A DNA stretch of 64,000 bases from Novipirellula herctigrandis (GCA_007859835.1 SJPJ01000001.1:6765260-6829259), one strand, 5' to 3'. Shown: positions 44,374 through 54,538, counted from the stretch's first letter. Translations and numbers: made by a program. The notes: generated from the letters alone by a model not told the origin.

Positions 44374-46116
44374 TCAGTCTAGCGGATCTAAGTTCGGATC
44401 AAGGCCCAGGCGAACCAGGTTGTTAGTAAGTGTTTGATCTTGCCGCGTTAGTTCTTCTCTTGCCTTGCGGTGTTGTTTTGCGACGATCGCTTGGGCACGC
44501 GTGATTTGCCACTGGGTTCGGGCCTGTACGGTCCACGAAAGTTCCGTTTGACCGCCGATTCTTTGCCGCAGATTTGCGGCGACTTCGAATCCGTATGCTT
44601 GTTCGATGATCTCGTCGTCGGGGCTATAGTAACGGCGAGCCGAACCGGGGTCGCCTTGGCGAGCAGATCGGCCAATCAGTTGACGGTCGATTCGTGCGGC
44701 AGCATGCGGTTCGCTGACGATCACATGTAGCCCACCGCTTTGATGGACGGATTCGGCAAGCCGAATATCGGTTCCGCGGCCCGCCATGTTGGTCGCAACG
44801 GTGACTCTGCCTTGGTTACCAGCGGTGGCGATCAAGTCGGCTTCGCGGTCGGTGTGTCGGGCATTGAGGATGACGTGATCAATGTTGCGTTTCTTCAGGA
44901 AGTCGCTCAGTCGCTCCGATTTTTCGATCGTTCGAGTGCCGACTAATACCGCACGCCCCTTCGCGATGACCGATGCAATTTCATCGCATATCGCATCGAA
45001 TTTGCTCTTTTGATTAATGCAAACTTGTGGCGCCAATTCCACGCGTTGATTGGGCCGAAATGGCTCCACACGGTAAACGGGTAAATCATACACACGCTGA
45101 AGTTCTCGGCGATCCTCTCGCGCGGTGCCGGTAATCCCGGATAGATGGCGGAATCGAGTGACGAAATCTTGGACCGTGATTCGAGCAATCGTTTTAGGTG
45201 ACTCGGTGATCGGAAGAGATTCGCGAGCTTGAAGTGCCTGATGGAGTCCGCGCCCCAATGTTCGGTTGGTTTGAATGCGGCCGGTGTACTCGTCAATCAA
45301 AACAATTTGATCTTGCACGACAAGGTAATGACGATCACGGTGCAATTGTTCGTTTGTTTGGATCGCGCGTTCGACAAAAAAGACAATTTCGGTTGTCGTC
45401 ATCGAATTCAATTCGGCGGGCATTCCATGATGGATCGTTCTGGAATAGCCCGCGTCGGTGAGAGCGATTTGGTCGGTCAGCGGGTCGCGCACATAGTCGA
45501 TTGTTGGAAGCAGCTCCAAGGCAAACGCAGCGGACCAGCGGTAGGCAGCTTGCTCGCTCGGATCGATCGATTTCGTTGCTGCGGTAATTAGTAGCGGCGT
45601 ACGAGCTTCGTCGATCAAGACATTGTCCGCTTCGTCGACGATCAAAACATCAAAGGGCGTCGCGGCGGATTTGGATTGGTTCGACTCATTAGGGTGATGC
45701 TTTGCGAAGAGTCGTTGTTGCAAATGGTCGAATCCAAATTGGCGAATCGTGCCGTAGGTGATCGAGGCCGCGTAGGCGGATGTTTTTTCGTTTTCGGGGG
45801 AGGTTGCCGTCACGCAGCCGACCGCAAGCCCCACGTCTTGGTAGACCCTCATCATCCAATTCGCATCGCGGTCAGCCAAGTAGTCGTTGGCGGTGACGAT
45901 GTCGACGTGATGGCCTTGGGAGGCGAATTGGATAGCGGCCAATGCGATCGAGAGCGTTTTTCCTTCGCCTGTATCCATCTCGACGATGCACGAATCGAGT
46001 AGTGCTGAGGCAGCGTTGACCTGAGTTTCTCGTAGGCGAACGCCAAGTCGGTTTTGGGCCGATTGGCGGACGGAGTCAAGAACGGTTAGGAGCGAACGAT
46101 TCACCAAATCGGTCAA
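44374..46116 (-). CDS. SecA-like mini-ATPase (SecA paralogue)
   Basis: 580-residue protein with the SecA motor but not the full translocase. Walker A is MDTGEGKTL at residues 47-55, compared with about residue 105 in SecA, so the N-terminus is shortened. DEADNVLIDEARTPL is the Walker B region at ~161, and the preprotein-binding region (FFVERAIQTNEQL to VLIDEYTGR) is kept. Motor motifs continue with GITGTA, VATNMAGRGTDIRL and IGRSARQGDPGS. The protein ends ~90 residues later, so the wing/scaffold domains and the C-terminal zinc motif are absent. It is a dedicated paralogue, not the housekeeping SecA. Cargo is unknown; a receiver-domain gene lies just upstream on the same strand. Confidence 0.85.
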   Translation of the reverse strand: MTDLVNRSLLTVLDSVRQSAQNRLGVRLRETQVNAASALLDSCIVEMDTGEGKTLSIALAAIQFASQGHHVDIVTANDYLADRDANWMMRVYQDVGLAVGCVTATSPENEKTSAYAASITYGTIRQFGFDHLQQRLFAKHHPNESNQSKSAATPFDVLIVDEADNVLIDEARTPLLITAATKSIDPSEQAAYRWSAAFALELLPTIDYVRDPLTDQIALTDAGYSRTIHHGMPAELNSMTTTEIVFFVERAIQTNEQLHRDRHYLVVQDQIVLIDEYTGRIQTNRTLGRGLHQALQARESLPITESPKTIARITVQDFVTRFRHLSGITGTAREDRRELQRVYDLPVYRVEPFRPNQRVELAPQVCINQKSKFDAICDEIASVIAKGRAVLVGTRTIEKSERLSDFLKKRNIDHVILNARHTDREADLIATAGNQGRVTVATNMAGRGTDIRLAESVHQSGGLHVIVSEPHAAARIDRQLIGRSARQGDPGSARRYYSPDDEIIEQAYGFEVAANLRQRIGGQTELSWTVQARTQWQITRAQAIVAKQHRKAREELTRQDQTLTNNLVRLGLDPNLDPLD

Positions 46117-46178
46117 CTTGAGTATGCGAAACGATGTGAGGCTTCTGCGACAACTTCACCCAGCCAGCGCGAACCAAC

Positions 46179-46688
46179 CTACAACGTTACCCATCCAGGG
46201 CGACTCGGTTTGGAGCCCCGTTTGCGGTGCGCTGAAACGAGCGACGGCATCCACAATAATTGATCAACCACTGCAATCAGCGAGTTTGGGTCAATTGGTT
46301 TGAACAAACAACGTGTCGGTGCGGAAAGTTGTTCCGCTTTTTTCTCGAGTCCCGCCCATTGGCTGTCGGCGAGCAGGACGACAGGGATTTCTTGAAACAC
46401 CTCGTTTTGGCGAATTTCGGCGATCGAATCCAGTACGGCGGCTGCGTCGTCGCCGACATCCCAAACGATTAGATCTTGCGTTTCGGCTGCTAACGCCTGG
46501 GTGGTACATTCAGCGGACCGAGAACACATGCATTTGTACCCCTGGTAGTGCAGCACCCCAGCGGTCGCAATCAAGGATAGCGGGCTGGCGTCAACGACAA
46601 CGATGGAAGCTTGCTTTTTGGAGGGCGAACTCAGTGTGGTGTGGGCGCTTTGTGGAGCGTGGGCATCGTGCTGTACAGTTCGATCCAT
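46179..46688 (-). CDS. CheY-like receiver domain protein
   Basis: 169-residue protein with one response-regulator receiver domain (~28-145). Strands SIVVVDASPLSL (acidic pocket), DLIVWDVGDD (probable phosphoacceptor aspartate), PVVLLADSQW and CLFKPIDP (conserved lysine-proline) are in order. The first strand has one Asp instead of the usual pair, so magnesium binding may be reduced. No output domain follows; it ends in a basic tail. It is 62 bp upstream of the SecA-like gene and probably co-transcribed. No histidine kinase is nearby. Confidence 0.8.
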   Translation of the reverse strand: MDRTVQHDAHAPQSAHTTLSSPSKKQASIVVVDASPLSLIATAGVLHYQGYKCMCSRSAECTTQALAAETQDLIVWDVGDDAAAVLDSIAEIRQNEVFQEIPVVLLADSQWAGLEKKAEQLSAPTRCLFKPIDPNSLIAVVDQLLWMPSLVSAHRKRGSKPSRPGWVTL

Positions 46689-46916
46689 CGTTCTGGCTTT
46701 CAGGTGTTTTGGTAGGCATTGTCGCCATTTGCTAGGCGACGGCGAGATCCAGGGTCGATTGCACTTTCGCGATGCAAAAGGCGACCCTTGCTAACTACTT
46801 GGAAATCGCTCCAAAAAGCAAGGTCACTCATGGTTGCGTCCTAGCCCAATCGTGCGGACAATCTTCGGCGATATCCATTCACGCTTCCGAAACAGCGATC
46901 TTTTAGCTAGCGATCC

Positions 46917-48533
46917 ATGAACCAAATACCTGCAAATGGCCCCGCCAAAGGGGAAAATGATGCCACCGACGCAACCGATCCACGCGTGGCTCGGCGAAAC
47001 AAACTGAATCAATTGATCGAACGAGGCATTGACCCGTACGGCAGCCGATTCGACAACCGAACGTTCGTTTCAGAGTGTCGTAGCCGAAAAAACGAAGTCA
47101 AATTCGTTACTGCTGAAGGCCAAACGCTCGAATTGCCGGATTTCGATGCGGCCGATCCAGACGCTCCGATCGACTATCGACAGTGGAAAACCGACAACGG
47201 CCCTGGCGCAGAAACGGGGCCAATCGTTCGCGTTGCTGGCCGGGTCATGTTGTGTCGGCCGACTGGAAAGCTGATTTTTTTGAACATTCGCGATTGGACG
47301 GGCAACATCCAAATTTTCGTTGGCAAGAAACAGGTCGGTGATGATGACTTTGACTTAGCCAAGTTGTTCGACCTTGGTGATTTGGTCGCTGCGGAAGGAC
47401 GCCTTGGACGAACCAATACGGGCGAGTTGACCGTGTTTGCCGAAAAGCTATTCATGATGACCAAGATGCTTGAACCGGCACCGGAAAAGCATGCGGGGAT
47501 GACCAACCTCGATCTTCGCCAGCGGATGCGGTATGCCGATTTGGCGTTTAATGATGGAGTGATGGACACGTTCATGGATCGGACTCGGATTATCAAAGCC
47601 ATTCGACAAACGCTCGACGATGACCAATTCTGTGAAGTGGAGGGGCCGACCTTGCACACGATTGCCGGAGGTGCGGCAGCCAGGCCTTTTATCACTCATC
47701 ACAACACGCTCGATATGCAGCTCTATATGCGGATCGCGCTTGAACTTCACCTAAAGCGATTGATGGTCGGCGGCATGGAGCGGGTTTATGAATTGGGGCG
47801 AGTCTACCGCAACGAGGGACTGAGTCCCCGGCATAATCCGGAATTCACGATGCTCGAAGCGTACCAAGCGTACGGCGACTATGAAGTGATGATGGACTTG
47901 ACGGAGCGATTGATCGCATCGGCGATCGAAGCGACCGGCGGAAATTATCAACGTGAATTCGATGGCCGAATGATTGATTTCTCCGTGCCCTTCCAACGCG
48001 AAACGTACGCCCATTTGTTCCACAAGGCGACGGGGATTGATCCGTCGGATGACAATGCCGTTATCGAGTTTGCCAAAGGCATCGGCATCAAAACGGATGG
48101 CAAACACCTTGACGTGGTGCGGAACGAGATCTTTGAGGAGAAGGTCGAAGACTCGCTAGACGGGCCGATTTTTGTGATCGATTATCCTGCGAGTATCTGC
48201 CCGCTGACCAAGCGGAAGCGAGACAACCCCGAAGTTGCGGAGCGATTTGAATTGTTCATCTTAGGGATGGAAATTGCAAATGCTTACACCGAGCTAAACG
48301 ATCCTGATTTGCAGGAAGCATTGTTCGAGACCCAATTGTCGGGACAAGAGGAAGAGGATTCGATGGCCAAGATGGACCACGATTTCGTCCGAGCGCTTCG
48401 CTACGCGATGCCGCCCGCCGGCGGGCTCGGGGTGGGGATTGACCGCTTGGTGATGTTATTGACGGGCCAACGATCGATCCGCGACGTGATTCTGTTTCCT
48501 GTCTTGCGACCGGAAACGGATTCGGCGAAGTAG
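46917..48533 (+). CDS. lysS: Lysyl-tRNA synthetase (class II)
   Basis: Charges tRNA-Lys with lysine. 538 residues, the usual length. The N-terminal OB-fold anticodon domain contains VRVAGRVMLCRPTGKLIFLN and WTGNIQIFVGK. The class II core has motif 2 in RVYELGRVYRNEGLSPRHNP and EFTMLEAYQAYGDYEVMM, and motif 3 in GGLGVGIDRLVMLLTG. All expected parts are intact. It is divergent from the receiver gene; the ~230-bp region between them must carry both promoters. Confidence 0.96.
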   Translation: MNQIPANGPAKGENDATDATDPRVARRNKLNQLIERGIDPYGSRFDNRTFVSECRSRKNEVKFVTAEGQTLELPDFDAADPDAPIDYRQWKTDNGPGAETGPIVRVAGRVMLCRPTGKLIFLNIRDWTGNIQIFVGKKQVGDDDFDLAKLFDLGDLVAAEGRLGRTNTGELTVFAEKLFMMTKMLEPAPEKHAGMTNLDLRQRMRYADLAFNDGVMDTFMDRTRIIKAIRQTLDDDQFCEVEGPTLHTIAGGAAARPFITHHNTLDMQLYMRIALELHLKRLMVGGMERVYELGRVYRNEGLSPRHNPEFTMLEAYQAYGDYEVMMDLTERLIASAIEATGGNYQREFDGRMIDFSVPFQRETYAHLFHKATGIDPSDDNAVIEFAKGIGIKTDGKHLDVVRNEIFEEKVEDSLDGPIFVIDYPASICPLTKRKRDNPEVAERFELFILGMEIANAYTELNDPDLQEALFETQLSGQEEEDSMAKMDHDFVRALRYAMPPAGGLGVGIDRLVMLLTGQRSIRDVILFPVLRPETDSAK

Positions 48534-48665
48534 CTGGGGATTCGGATCTGGGCGTTTCGATCGGACCGTTGCAAGTACTCGGCGGTCGATTATTGTTTTA
48601 TCAGGTGTTCATTTGAGTCCCAGGCCATTTGGGCTCCAAATTTCCTTCTCTATTGCAATCATGAC

Positions 48666-49718
48666 ATGAAAATTCTGCTCACTGGTGGCTGTGGTTTCAT
48701 TGGCACCAATTTGGTTCGCCATCTGCTTGCTGCCACGGACCACCACATTGTCAACTTGGACAAGTTGACTTATGCCGGCAATCCGCACTCGCTCGACGAC
48801 GTGGTTGATTCGGATCGCTACGAATTTGTCCAAGCCGACTTGGCTGATCCCGCTTTGGTCGGTGAGGTCGTTAAGCAAGCCGATCCCGATGCGGTGATGC
48901 ACCTTGCGGCTGAGTCGCATGTGGATCGTTCGATCGATGGGCCATCGGAGTTCATTCAAACGAATGTTGTCGGGACGTTCAATTTGCTCGATTCGAGTCT
49001 TCGTCACTACAACGAATTGGCGGGGGATCGCCGAGAAGCGTTTCGTTTTTTGCACGTTTCGACCGACGAAGTCTACGGCTCGTTGGGCGAAACAGGGATG
49101 TTTACCGAGACGACCCGCTACGATCCTCATTCGCCCTATTCGGCCACCAAAGCGGCTTCGGACCATTTGGCTCGAGCTTGGAAGACGACGTTCGGTTTGC
49201 CCGTTATCGTGACGAATTGTTCGAATAACTACGGCCCCTACCAGTTCCCCGAAAAATTACTGCCGTTGATGATCATCAAATGCTTGGCCGAAGAGCCGTT
49301 GCCGGTCTATGGCAAAGGCTTGAACGTCCGAGATTGGTTGTATGTGGAAGACCATGCCAAAGCGTTAACGACAGCGTTGCTTAAAGGGACGCCAGGTGAA
49401 ACGTACAATATCGGTGGCAATAGCGAGCGGCGGAATATTGACTTGGTGCATGCGGTGATTGCGATTTTGGACGAGATTCGTCCTCGCTCCAATGGCAAAA
49501 GCTATTCGGAGTTGATTACTTACGTGACGGACCGACCGGGACACGATTTCCGTTACGCGATTGATTCGAGCAAGATCCAGAAAGAATTGGGCTGGCAACC
49601 CGAACGCAGTTTAGAAGAGTGTCTCCGAGCGACGGTCCAGTGGTACTTGGACAATCAATCGTGGTGGCAGGATATCATGAACGGAAAGTACCAATTGCAG
49701 CGATTGGGGCGTTCGTAA
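48666..49718 (+). CDS. rfbB: dTDP-glucose 4,6-dehydratase
   Basis: Makes dTDP-4-keto-6-deoxyglucose, the first committed step to dTDP-rhamnose and related sugars. 350 residues. GGCGFIGTNLVRHLL is the NAD-binding motif, STDEVYGSLGE carries the Thr-Asp-Glu catalytic triplet and YSATKAASDHLARAW the Tyr-x3-Lys pair. NNYGPYQFPEKLLPLMI and RDWLYVEDHAKA are family signatures. No rfbA/C/D genes are adjacent. It lies far from the exopolysaccharide cluster, next to lysS and phospholipid genes. Confidence 0.95.
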   Translation: MKILLTGGCGFIGTNLVRHLLAATDHHIVNLDKLTYAGNPHSLDDVVDSDRYEFVQADLADPALVGEVVKQADPDAVMHLAAESHVDRSIDGPSEFIQTNVVGTFNLLDSSLRHYNELAGDRREAFRFLHVSTDEVYGSLGETGMFTETTRYDPHSPYSATKAASDHLARAWKTTFGLPVIVTNCSNNYGPYQFPEKLLPLMIIKCLAEEPLPVYGKGLNVRDWLYVEDHAKALTTALLKGTPGETYNIGGNSERRNIDLVHAVIAILDEIRPRSNGKSYSELITYVTDRPGHDFRYAIDSSKIQKELGWQPERSLEECLRATVQWYLDNQSWWQDIMNGKYQLQRLGRS

Positions 49719-49763
49719 TCAGGCCGACTTTTCCGCACTTGTCCGTGGCAAGTGTCTCGTCAC

Positions 49764-50690
49764 TCACTCGTCGTTGCTTTCGGCGGATGATTTTTCTTCC
49801 ACGCACGTCACGTCTCGCTCTCGGCGAACAATTTGGCGTACGGGAGGGCCGAAGGAGTAGTAGCAGAATCCGATCGGCAGGGCGACCCAGTGAAGTAGAA
49901 AACCGCCGACAATTGCGAACAACGCTTGTCCAAACTGATGGGTGGACCATCGTCCGGTGACCAATTGTTGGAAAACATGAAGGTACTGGAAACGCGACGT
50001 CATCAGGTATGACAAGATCACCGCCAGAAGCGGGATCACGTAGTGTGAAGCATCGAGTGCTCCTTGAGCGAGCGTCTTGGCAAACTCAGGGTAGACTTCG
50101 TCAGTGGCGATCGAGGCGACGTCAGGCATCGCAATCGCGAACGCCGCAATCGTTCCAGCCGCGGCGGGGCTGGGTAATCCTTCAAAGCCTTCGTGGCTGT
50201 CCTCTTCGCCTGTTTCGACGTTGAATCGCGCCAATCGGATCAACACGCATAGCGTGAACAGGACACCAATCGCCCAGCTAAGTTTCTGTGGAAAGACATC
50301 GCTGATGCGCCACACGATCACTGCGGGCGCGACGCCAAAGGTGATCACGTCGCAGAGGCTATCGAGTTCCGCGCCGAAGCGGCTTTCTTGGCCCGTCATT
50401 CGTGCTGCTGAGCCATCGAGTGCGTCGAACAGCATCCCTGCGAAAATGAGGACGCCGGCGGCGAACAACTTGATTTCGTCGGGCCATGGTAAATTGACGC
50501 TGACGGCCACCGATACCGCTGCGAGCCCACAGACCGCGTTGCCAAGCGTTAACAGGGTTGGCAAAAACGCCAAACTGATCCGCCGTCGCAACCGTTTGCG
50601 TCCTTTCCGATCGCGCATCCCCGAACCGTTGTCAGGGCCGGAATGACCAGCCGCGTTGTCGCCGAAGACGGTTCGTTTTAATTCGCTCAT
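49764..50690 (-). CDS. pssA: CDP-diacylglycerol-serine O-phosphatidyltransferase
   Basis: Integral membrane enzyme joining serine to CDP-diacylglycerol to give phosphatidylserine. 308 residues, multi-spanning. The CDP-alcohol phosphotransferase motif is complete: FDALDGSAARMTGQESRFG then AELDSLCDVITFG, matching D-x2-DG-x2-AR-x8-G-x3-D-x3-D. The N-terminus is basic and soluble (RKGRKRLRRRISLAFLPTL). It starts 14 bp after the psd stop on the same strand, so both enzymes of phosphatidylethanolamine synthesis form one operon. Confidence 0.94.
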   Translation of the reverse strand: MSELKRTVFGDNAAGHSGPDNGSGMRDRKGRKRLRRRISLAFLPTLLTLGNAVCGLAAVSVAVSVNLPWPDEIKLFAAGVLIFAGMLFDALDGSAARMTGQESRFGAELDSLCDVITFGVAPAVIVWRISDVFPQKLSWAIGVLFTLCVLIRLARFNVETGEEDSHEGFEGLPSPAAAGTIAAFAIAMPDVASIATDEVYPEFAKTLAQGALDASHYVIPLLAVILSYLMTSRFQYLHVFQQLVTGRWSTHQFGQALFAIVGGFLLHWVALPIGFCYYSFGPPVRQIVRRERDVTCVEEKSSAESNDE

Positions 50691-50704
50691 AGGTTTTGGG
50701 AATT

Positions 50705-51643
50705 CTAGGCTTGCTTGTACTGGCCGATCACGCTGCTGCCTGCCTTAAGTGTTTCACCAATTTCGGCAGTGATTTCCAAGGTCCCGTCATCAGGCAGGAC
50801 CAACTCGGTTCGAGACCCTAGTTTAATCATCCCGAACATCTCTCCGCGCGTTAAAACGTCTCCGGGACGCACCCAACAGACAATTCGTCGGGCGAATTGA
50901 CCGGTTATTTGGCGGATTCGGTACTTTCGGTTCGGTGATTCGGTGTCTTCAAGCGTGACATCCAAGTTCTCATTTTCCTGGGCTGATTCCGGTCGAAGGG
51001 CATTGAGAAATTTTCCTGGCCGATAGCGGATCGACACAACGCGGCCTGGTAGCGAAACGCGATTCGCATGGACGTTGAATATGGAAAGAAAAATTCCAAT
51101 CTGAATGCAACGGCCAAGTTCAGGGTCGTCGATCGGTTCGATTTGGACAAGTTTTCCATCAGCAGGCGAAACGACGGTGCCTACGTTGTTGGGGATTTTT
51201 CGCCGCGGATCACGAAAAAACCAAATGATCAAGCCGGTTACGACGAGTCCGGGCAGGCAGAGCGGCCACCAGTAAATCCCGATCAAAATTGACAGTATTA
51301 GGAAGCTGCTTCCCAAGAGCAGTAGTTCGGCTAGTCCGACGCGCACAAATGGAAGTGCATCGCGCCATTGGAACGGATCGTCTGCGTCGGCCCACCAATA
51401 GGTATCTTGGTTTCGATAGTACTTGATGTCTCGTGAATCGATGGGGTCAAACGGCAGCGGACCGCGGTGGCCTTGTCGCGTTTTTTGCATTCGTTCGACG
51501 TAGCCCGGACGGAATTTCCGTAAATACCAACGCCGGAGACGTCCCCACGCTAATTCGATGGACATCACGACACCACCGCCGGGTTGGATCGTTGTCACGG
51601 CGGGGTCCATCGCGCCGGGGTCGGACGAACTTGAATTCGACAT
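50705..51643 (-). CDS. psd: Phosphatidylserine decarboxylase proenzyme
   Basis: Pyruvoyl enzyme converting phosphatidylserine to phosphatidylethanolamine. 312 residues. The processing site is in GEMFGMIKLGSRTELVLP, where the Gly-Ser bond is cleaved and the serine becomes the pyruvoyl group. VVSPADGKLVQIEPI and FLSIFNVHANRVSLPG are further family blocks. Two membrane segments (LLLLGSSFLILSILIGIYW, then LCLPGLVVTGLIIWF) precede the catalytic domain, so it is longer at the N-terminus than the compact PSD-A type. It is the first gene of the psd-pssA pair. Confidence 0.94.
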   Translation of the reverse strand: MSNSSSSDPGAMDPAVTTIQPGGGVVMSIELAWGRLRRWYLRKFRPGYVERMQKTRQGHRGPLPFDPIDSRDIKYYRNQDTYWWADADDPFQWRDALPFVRVGLAELLLLGSSFLILSILIGIYWWPLCLPGLVVTGLIIWFFRDPRRKIPNNVGTVVSPADGKLVQIEPIDDPELGRCIQIGIFLSIFNVHANRVSLPGRVVSIRYRPGKFLNALRPESAQENENLDVTLEDTESPNRKYRIRQITGQFARRIVCWVRPGDVLTRGEMFGMIKLGSRTELVLPDDGTLEITAEIGETLKAGSSVIGQYKQA

Positions 51644-51780
51644 CAGCCTGTGAAGAAAGTGGAAAGTGAGAAGTTATGATGTTTTTGTGTGGTCATCGAG
51701 CGTAAGCGTATCCGCTATAACACGGTTATGTCGATATGCGAGTCGCGCAGAGATTGTTTTTTTGAAAGCCAATATTCATC

Positions 51781-53442
51781 ATGACCCCCCGTTATTTATT
51801 GCCGTTTGATTCCCGCCGGGCGCTACACCGGTTTGCCGATATTTTGGTCATTGGTGGCGGATTGGCGGGGCTGCGGGCCGCCAACGCAGTCGAGTCAAAC
51901 CAATCCGTGTTGGTCGTGACCAAGAATCAATTGCGAGAATCCAACAGTAATTACGCTCAAGGCGGTATCGCCGGGGTGATGAATCCCAACGATCGTTTCG
52001 AGGAACATGTCCGCGATACCTTGGTCGCTGGAGGGAATTTGTGCGACTCAGGAACGGTGGATATGGTCGTCCGCGAAGGACCGCGGCGGATCGAGGAATT
52101 GATCGAGTGGGGAACGGAATTCGATCATTTCAAAGGTGCTTTGGCTCTAGGACGCGAAGGGGGCCATAGCCGCGAACGAATCCTCCACGCACACGGTGAC
52201 GCCACGGGACGCGAAATCATGCGTGCGGTCATTCAACATACACGCGAATTGCCCAATGTTGATATCTGGGACCACACCTTCACCGTGGATTTGCTGACGT
52301 ATGAAGGTCGCTGCCGAGGTGCGATCGTTGTCGATGAAAATCAACGTCCACTAATTGTTTGGGCCAAAGAAACGATTCTATGTACGGGCGGTGCCGGCCA
52401 AGTGTATCGCGAATCGACTAATCCACCGGTGGCCACTGGCGACGGTTTGGCGATTGCGTATCGAGCCGGAGTTGAGCTTCGGGATATGGAGTTTTTGCAA
52501 TTTCATCCCACGGTTTTGTACATTGCCGGTTCGTCGCGTTCGCTGATTACCGAAGCGGTTCGCGGCGAAGGAGCACACTTGCTTGATTCGACGGGGCACC
52601 GTTTTATGCCGGATTATGACCCGCGAGCGGAATTGGCACCTCGCGATATCGTTAGCCAATCGATTGTCCGGCAAATGGAACTCACGAAGCATCCCTGTGT
52701 TTATTTGAATTTGTCTCACATCGATTCCGAGTTGGTGATGAGGCGTTTTCCTGGGATTGCCGGAGTGTGCGGGAAATTTGGGTTAGATATCACCAGCGAC
52801 CGGATTCCGGTTCGCCCCGGTGCGCATTACATGATCGGTGGCGTGACGGTCGACCGACAAGGGCGAACCAGTCTTCCAGGGCTTTGGGCGGCTGGCGAAG
52901 CGACTAGCAGCGGGCTGCATGGCGCAAATCGGCTTGCAAGCAATAGTCTGTTAGAGGGGCTCGTCTACGGAGCTCACGCCGGGGAAGCGGCCACGCGAGC
53001 GGTCGCCGAAGGGGCTAGCAAGTTAGAGGCACTGCCGATTCAGCATCCGATTCATCCGTCGGGGGAATCGTTTGACGTCGCCGACGTTCGCGTTTCGCTA
53101 AAAAGTTTGATGGGCCGGTTAGCGGGAGTCGAGCGGGACGCCGAAGGATTGCGTGCGGCGGCCGACTCGGTTCGCTCGTATGCGGCTTATGTGATGCCGC
53201 GGCAATTCAATAGTGTCGAAGGTTGGGAACTACAAAATATGCTCCTCACGGCATGGTGCATGGTTCGCGCGGCATTAGCCCGAACGGAATCGCGTGGCGT
53301 CCATTTCCGGTCCGATTACCCCGAAACGGATGACGAAAATTGGCGCCGGCACTTGACGCAACAGATTGACGTTGACGGCGGCCACCCCAAAATAGGTGAG
53401 AAGTTGCAGCCAGTGGACCCGCGTTTGTTGGCTGAAAACTAA
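51781..53442 (+). CDS. nadB: L-aspartate oxidase
   Basis: FAD enzyme that oxidises aspartate to iminoaspartate, first step of de novo NAD synthesis. 553 residues, full length. FAD motif ILVIGGGLAGLRAANAVE is near residue 22, SNYAQGGIAGVM follows, and substrate-site segments include LGREGGHSRERILHAHGD, FHPTVLY and RPGAHYMIGGV. GANRLASNSLLEGLVYG closes the flavin site. The C-terminal helical domain is complete. No nadA or nadC is adjacent. Confidence 0.95.
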   Translation: MTPRYLLPFDSRRALHRFADILVIGGGLAGLRAANAVESNQSVLVVTKNQLRESNSNYAQGGIAGVMNPNDRFEEHVRDTLVAGGNLCDSGTVDMVVREGPRRIEELIEWGTEFDHFKGALALGREGGHSRERILHAHGDATGREIMRAVIQHTRELPNVDIWDHTFTVDLLTYEGRCRGAIVVDENQRPLIVWAKETILCTGGAGQVYRESTNPPVATGDGLAIAYRAGVELRDMEFLQFHPTVLYIAGSSRSLITEAVRGEGAHLLDSTGHRFMPDYDPRAELAPRDIVSQSIVRQMELTKHPCVYLNLSHIDSELVMRRFPGIAGVCGKFGLDITSDRIPVRPGAHYMIGGVTVDRQGRTSLPGLWAAGEATSSGLHGANRLASNSLLEGLVYGAHAGEAATRAVAEGASKLEALPIQHPIHPSGESFDVADVRVSLKSLMGRLAGVERDAEGLRAAADSVRSYAAYVMPRQFNSVEGWELQNMLLTAWCMVRAALARTESRGVHFRSDYPETDDENWRRHLTQQIDVDGGHPKIGEKLQPVDPRLLAEN

Positions 53443-53563
53443 GTTTGGCTATCGCGCCGCATCAATAGTTCGCGGTTTTTGGTTCGTAAACACGATCAAG
53501 GACTCACTTTTCTAAAGCGGTCGACGGCATTGAAACATTCACAACACGGAGTGACTAAGCGAC

Positions 53564-54538
53564 ATGGCGGATGATGCTGTAAAAAATTTGGCAAATCGGG
53601 TGATCGGTGATCCAGGCGAACGAGCGTTCGTCGTCCATTCATCGATCGATCGGCCGATTCGTGAATTAACGTTCTTGGAGCGCGCGTTGTTGTTCGCGGA
53701 ATTGTCGATGATTTCCTATAACGATGAGGAGGAAGCTAAACGAGCCGCCGCGTTGGCGGGTTTTGACGACGTGACCTTCTATGATCGTGATGGTTCGCAA
53801 GCGTTTCGATTTCGCAACCAATATGATTGTGTGATTGCTTGTCGTGGGACTGAACCGAATGAGTGGAACGATATTCAAGCCGATGCCAACGCAGCGTCGG
53901 TGGTCGCCGAAACCGTTGGAAAAGTCCATCGCGGATTCAAACGGGAAGTGGACGACCTATGGCCGATGCTTGAAACGGCGCTAATGAGCAACGAGCAGCC
54001 GCTTTGGTTTTGTGGGCATTCCCTTGGTGGTGCGATGGCCACGATCTGCAGCGGGCGTTGTTTCTTGTCTCATATCGACTCCAACCCCGAACAGCTTTAC
54101 ACCTACGGCAGCCCCCGCGTAGGTAACAATCGCTACGTCAATTACGTCAAATTACAGCACTATCGCTTCGTCAATAACAACGATGTCGTCACTCGCGTGC
54201 CGCCGTTCTTGTTGGGTTATCGACATTGTGGTAGCGAAATTTACATGGACCGCAACGGCAAAATCCGTAAATTGGGCGTGCTGATGAAGCGGCGAGATCG
54301 GTGGCATGGATTCTTTAAGGGGTTGTTGAAATGGAAGATTGATCACTTCTCGGACCATTCGATTCACGGCTACATCGATTCGATTCACAAGGCGGCAGAA
54401 GCGGAGGCGAAAGTCATCGCGGAAGGTGGCCTCGCTCAAACAGGCGATGCCTTCGCAGGGGAACACCGGGAGTGGACCGAGGAGTCCGAGCCTGTCCAGC
54501 CCGCGCATTTAAAACCACTGACGCCCCAATCACGATAA
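53564..54538 (+). CDS. Class 3 lipase family protein
   Basis: Alpha/beta hydrolase of 324 residues resembling fungal-type class 3 lipases. The nucleophile elbow is FCGHSLGGAMATI, the aspartate is in VNNNDVVTRVPP and the histidine in DHSIHGYIDSI, giving a complete Ser-Asp-His triad. YDCVIACRGTEPNEW is the conserved strand before the lid. There is no signal peptide, so it is probably cytoplasmic, unlike most secreted lipases of this class. The substrate is unknown. Confidence 0.92.
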   Translation: MADDAVKNLANRVIGDPGERAFVVHSSIDRPIRELTFLERALLFAELSMISYNDEEEAKRAAALAGFDDVTFYDRDGSQAFRFRNQYDCVIACRGTEPNEWNDIQADANAASVVAETVGKVHRGFKREVDDLWPMLETALMSNEQPLWFCGHSLGGAMATICSGRCFLSHIDSNPEQLYTYGSPRVGNNRYVNYVKLQHYRFVNNNDVVTRVPPFLLGYRHCGSEIYMDRNGKIRKLGVLMKRRDRWHGFFKGLLKWKIDHFSDHSIHGYIDSIHKAAEAEAKVIAEGGLAQTGDAFAGEHREWTEESEPVQPAHLKPLTPQSR

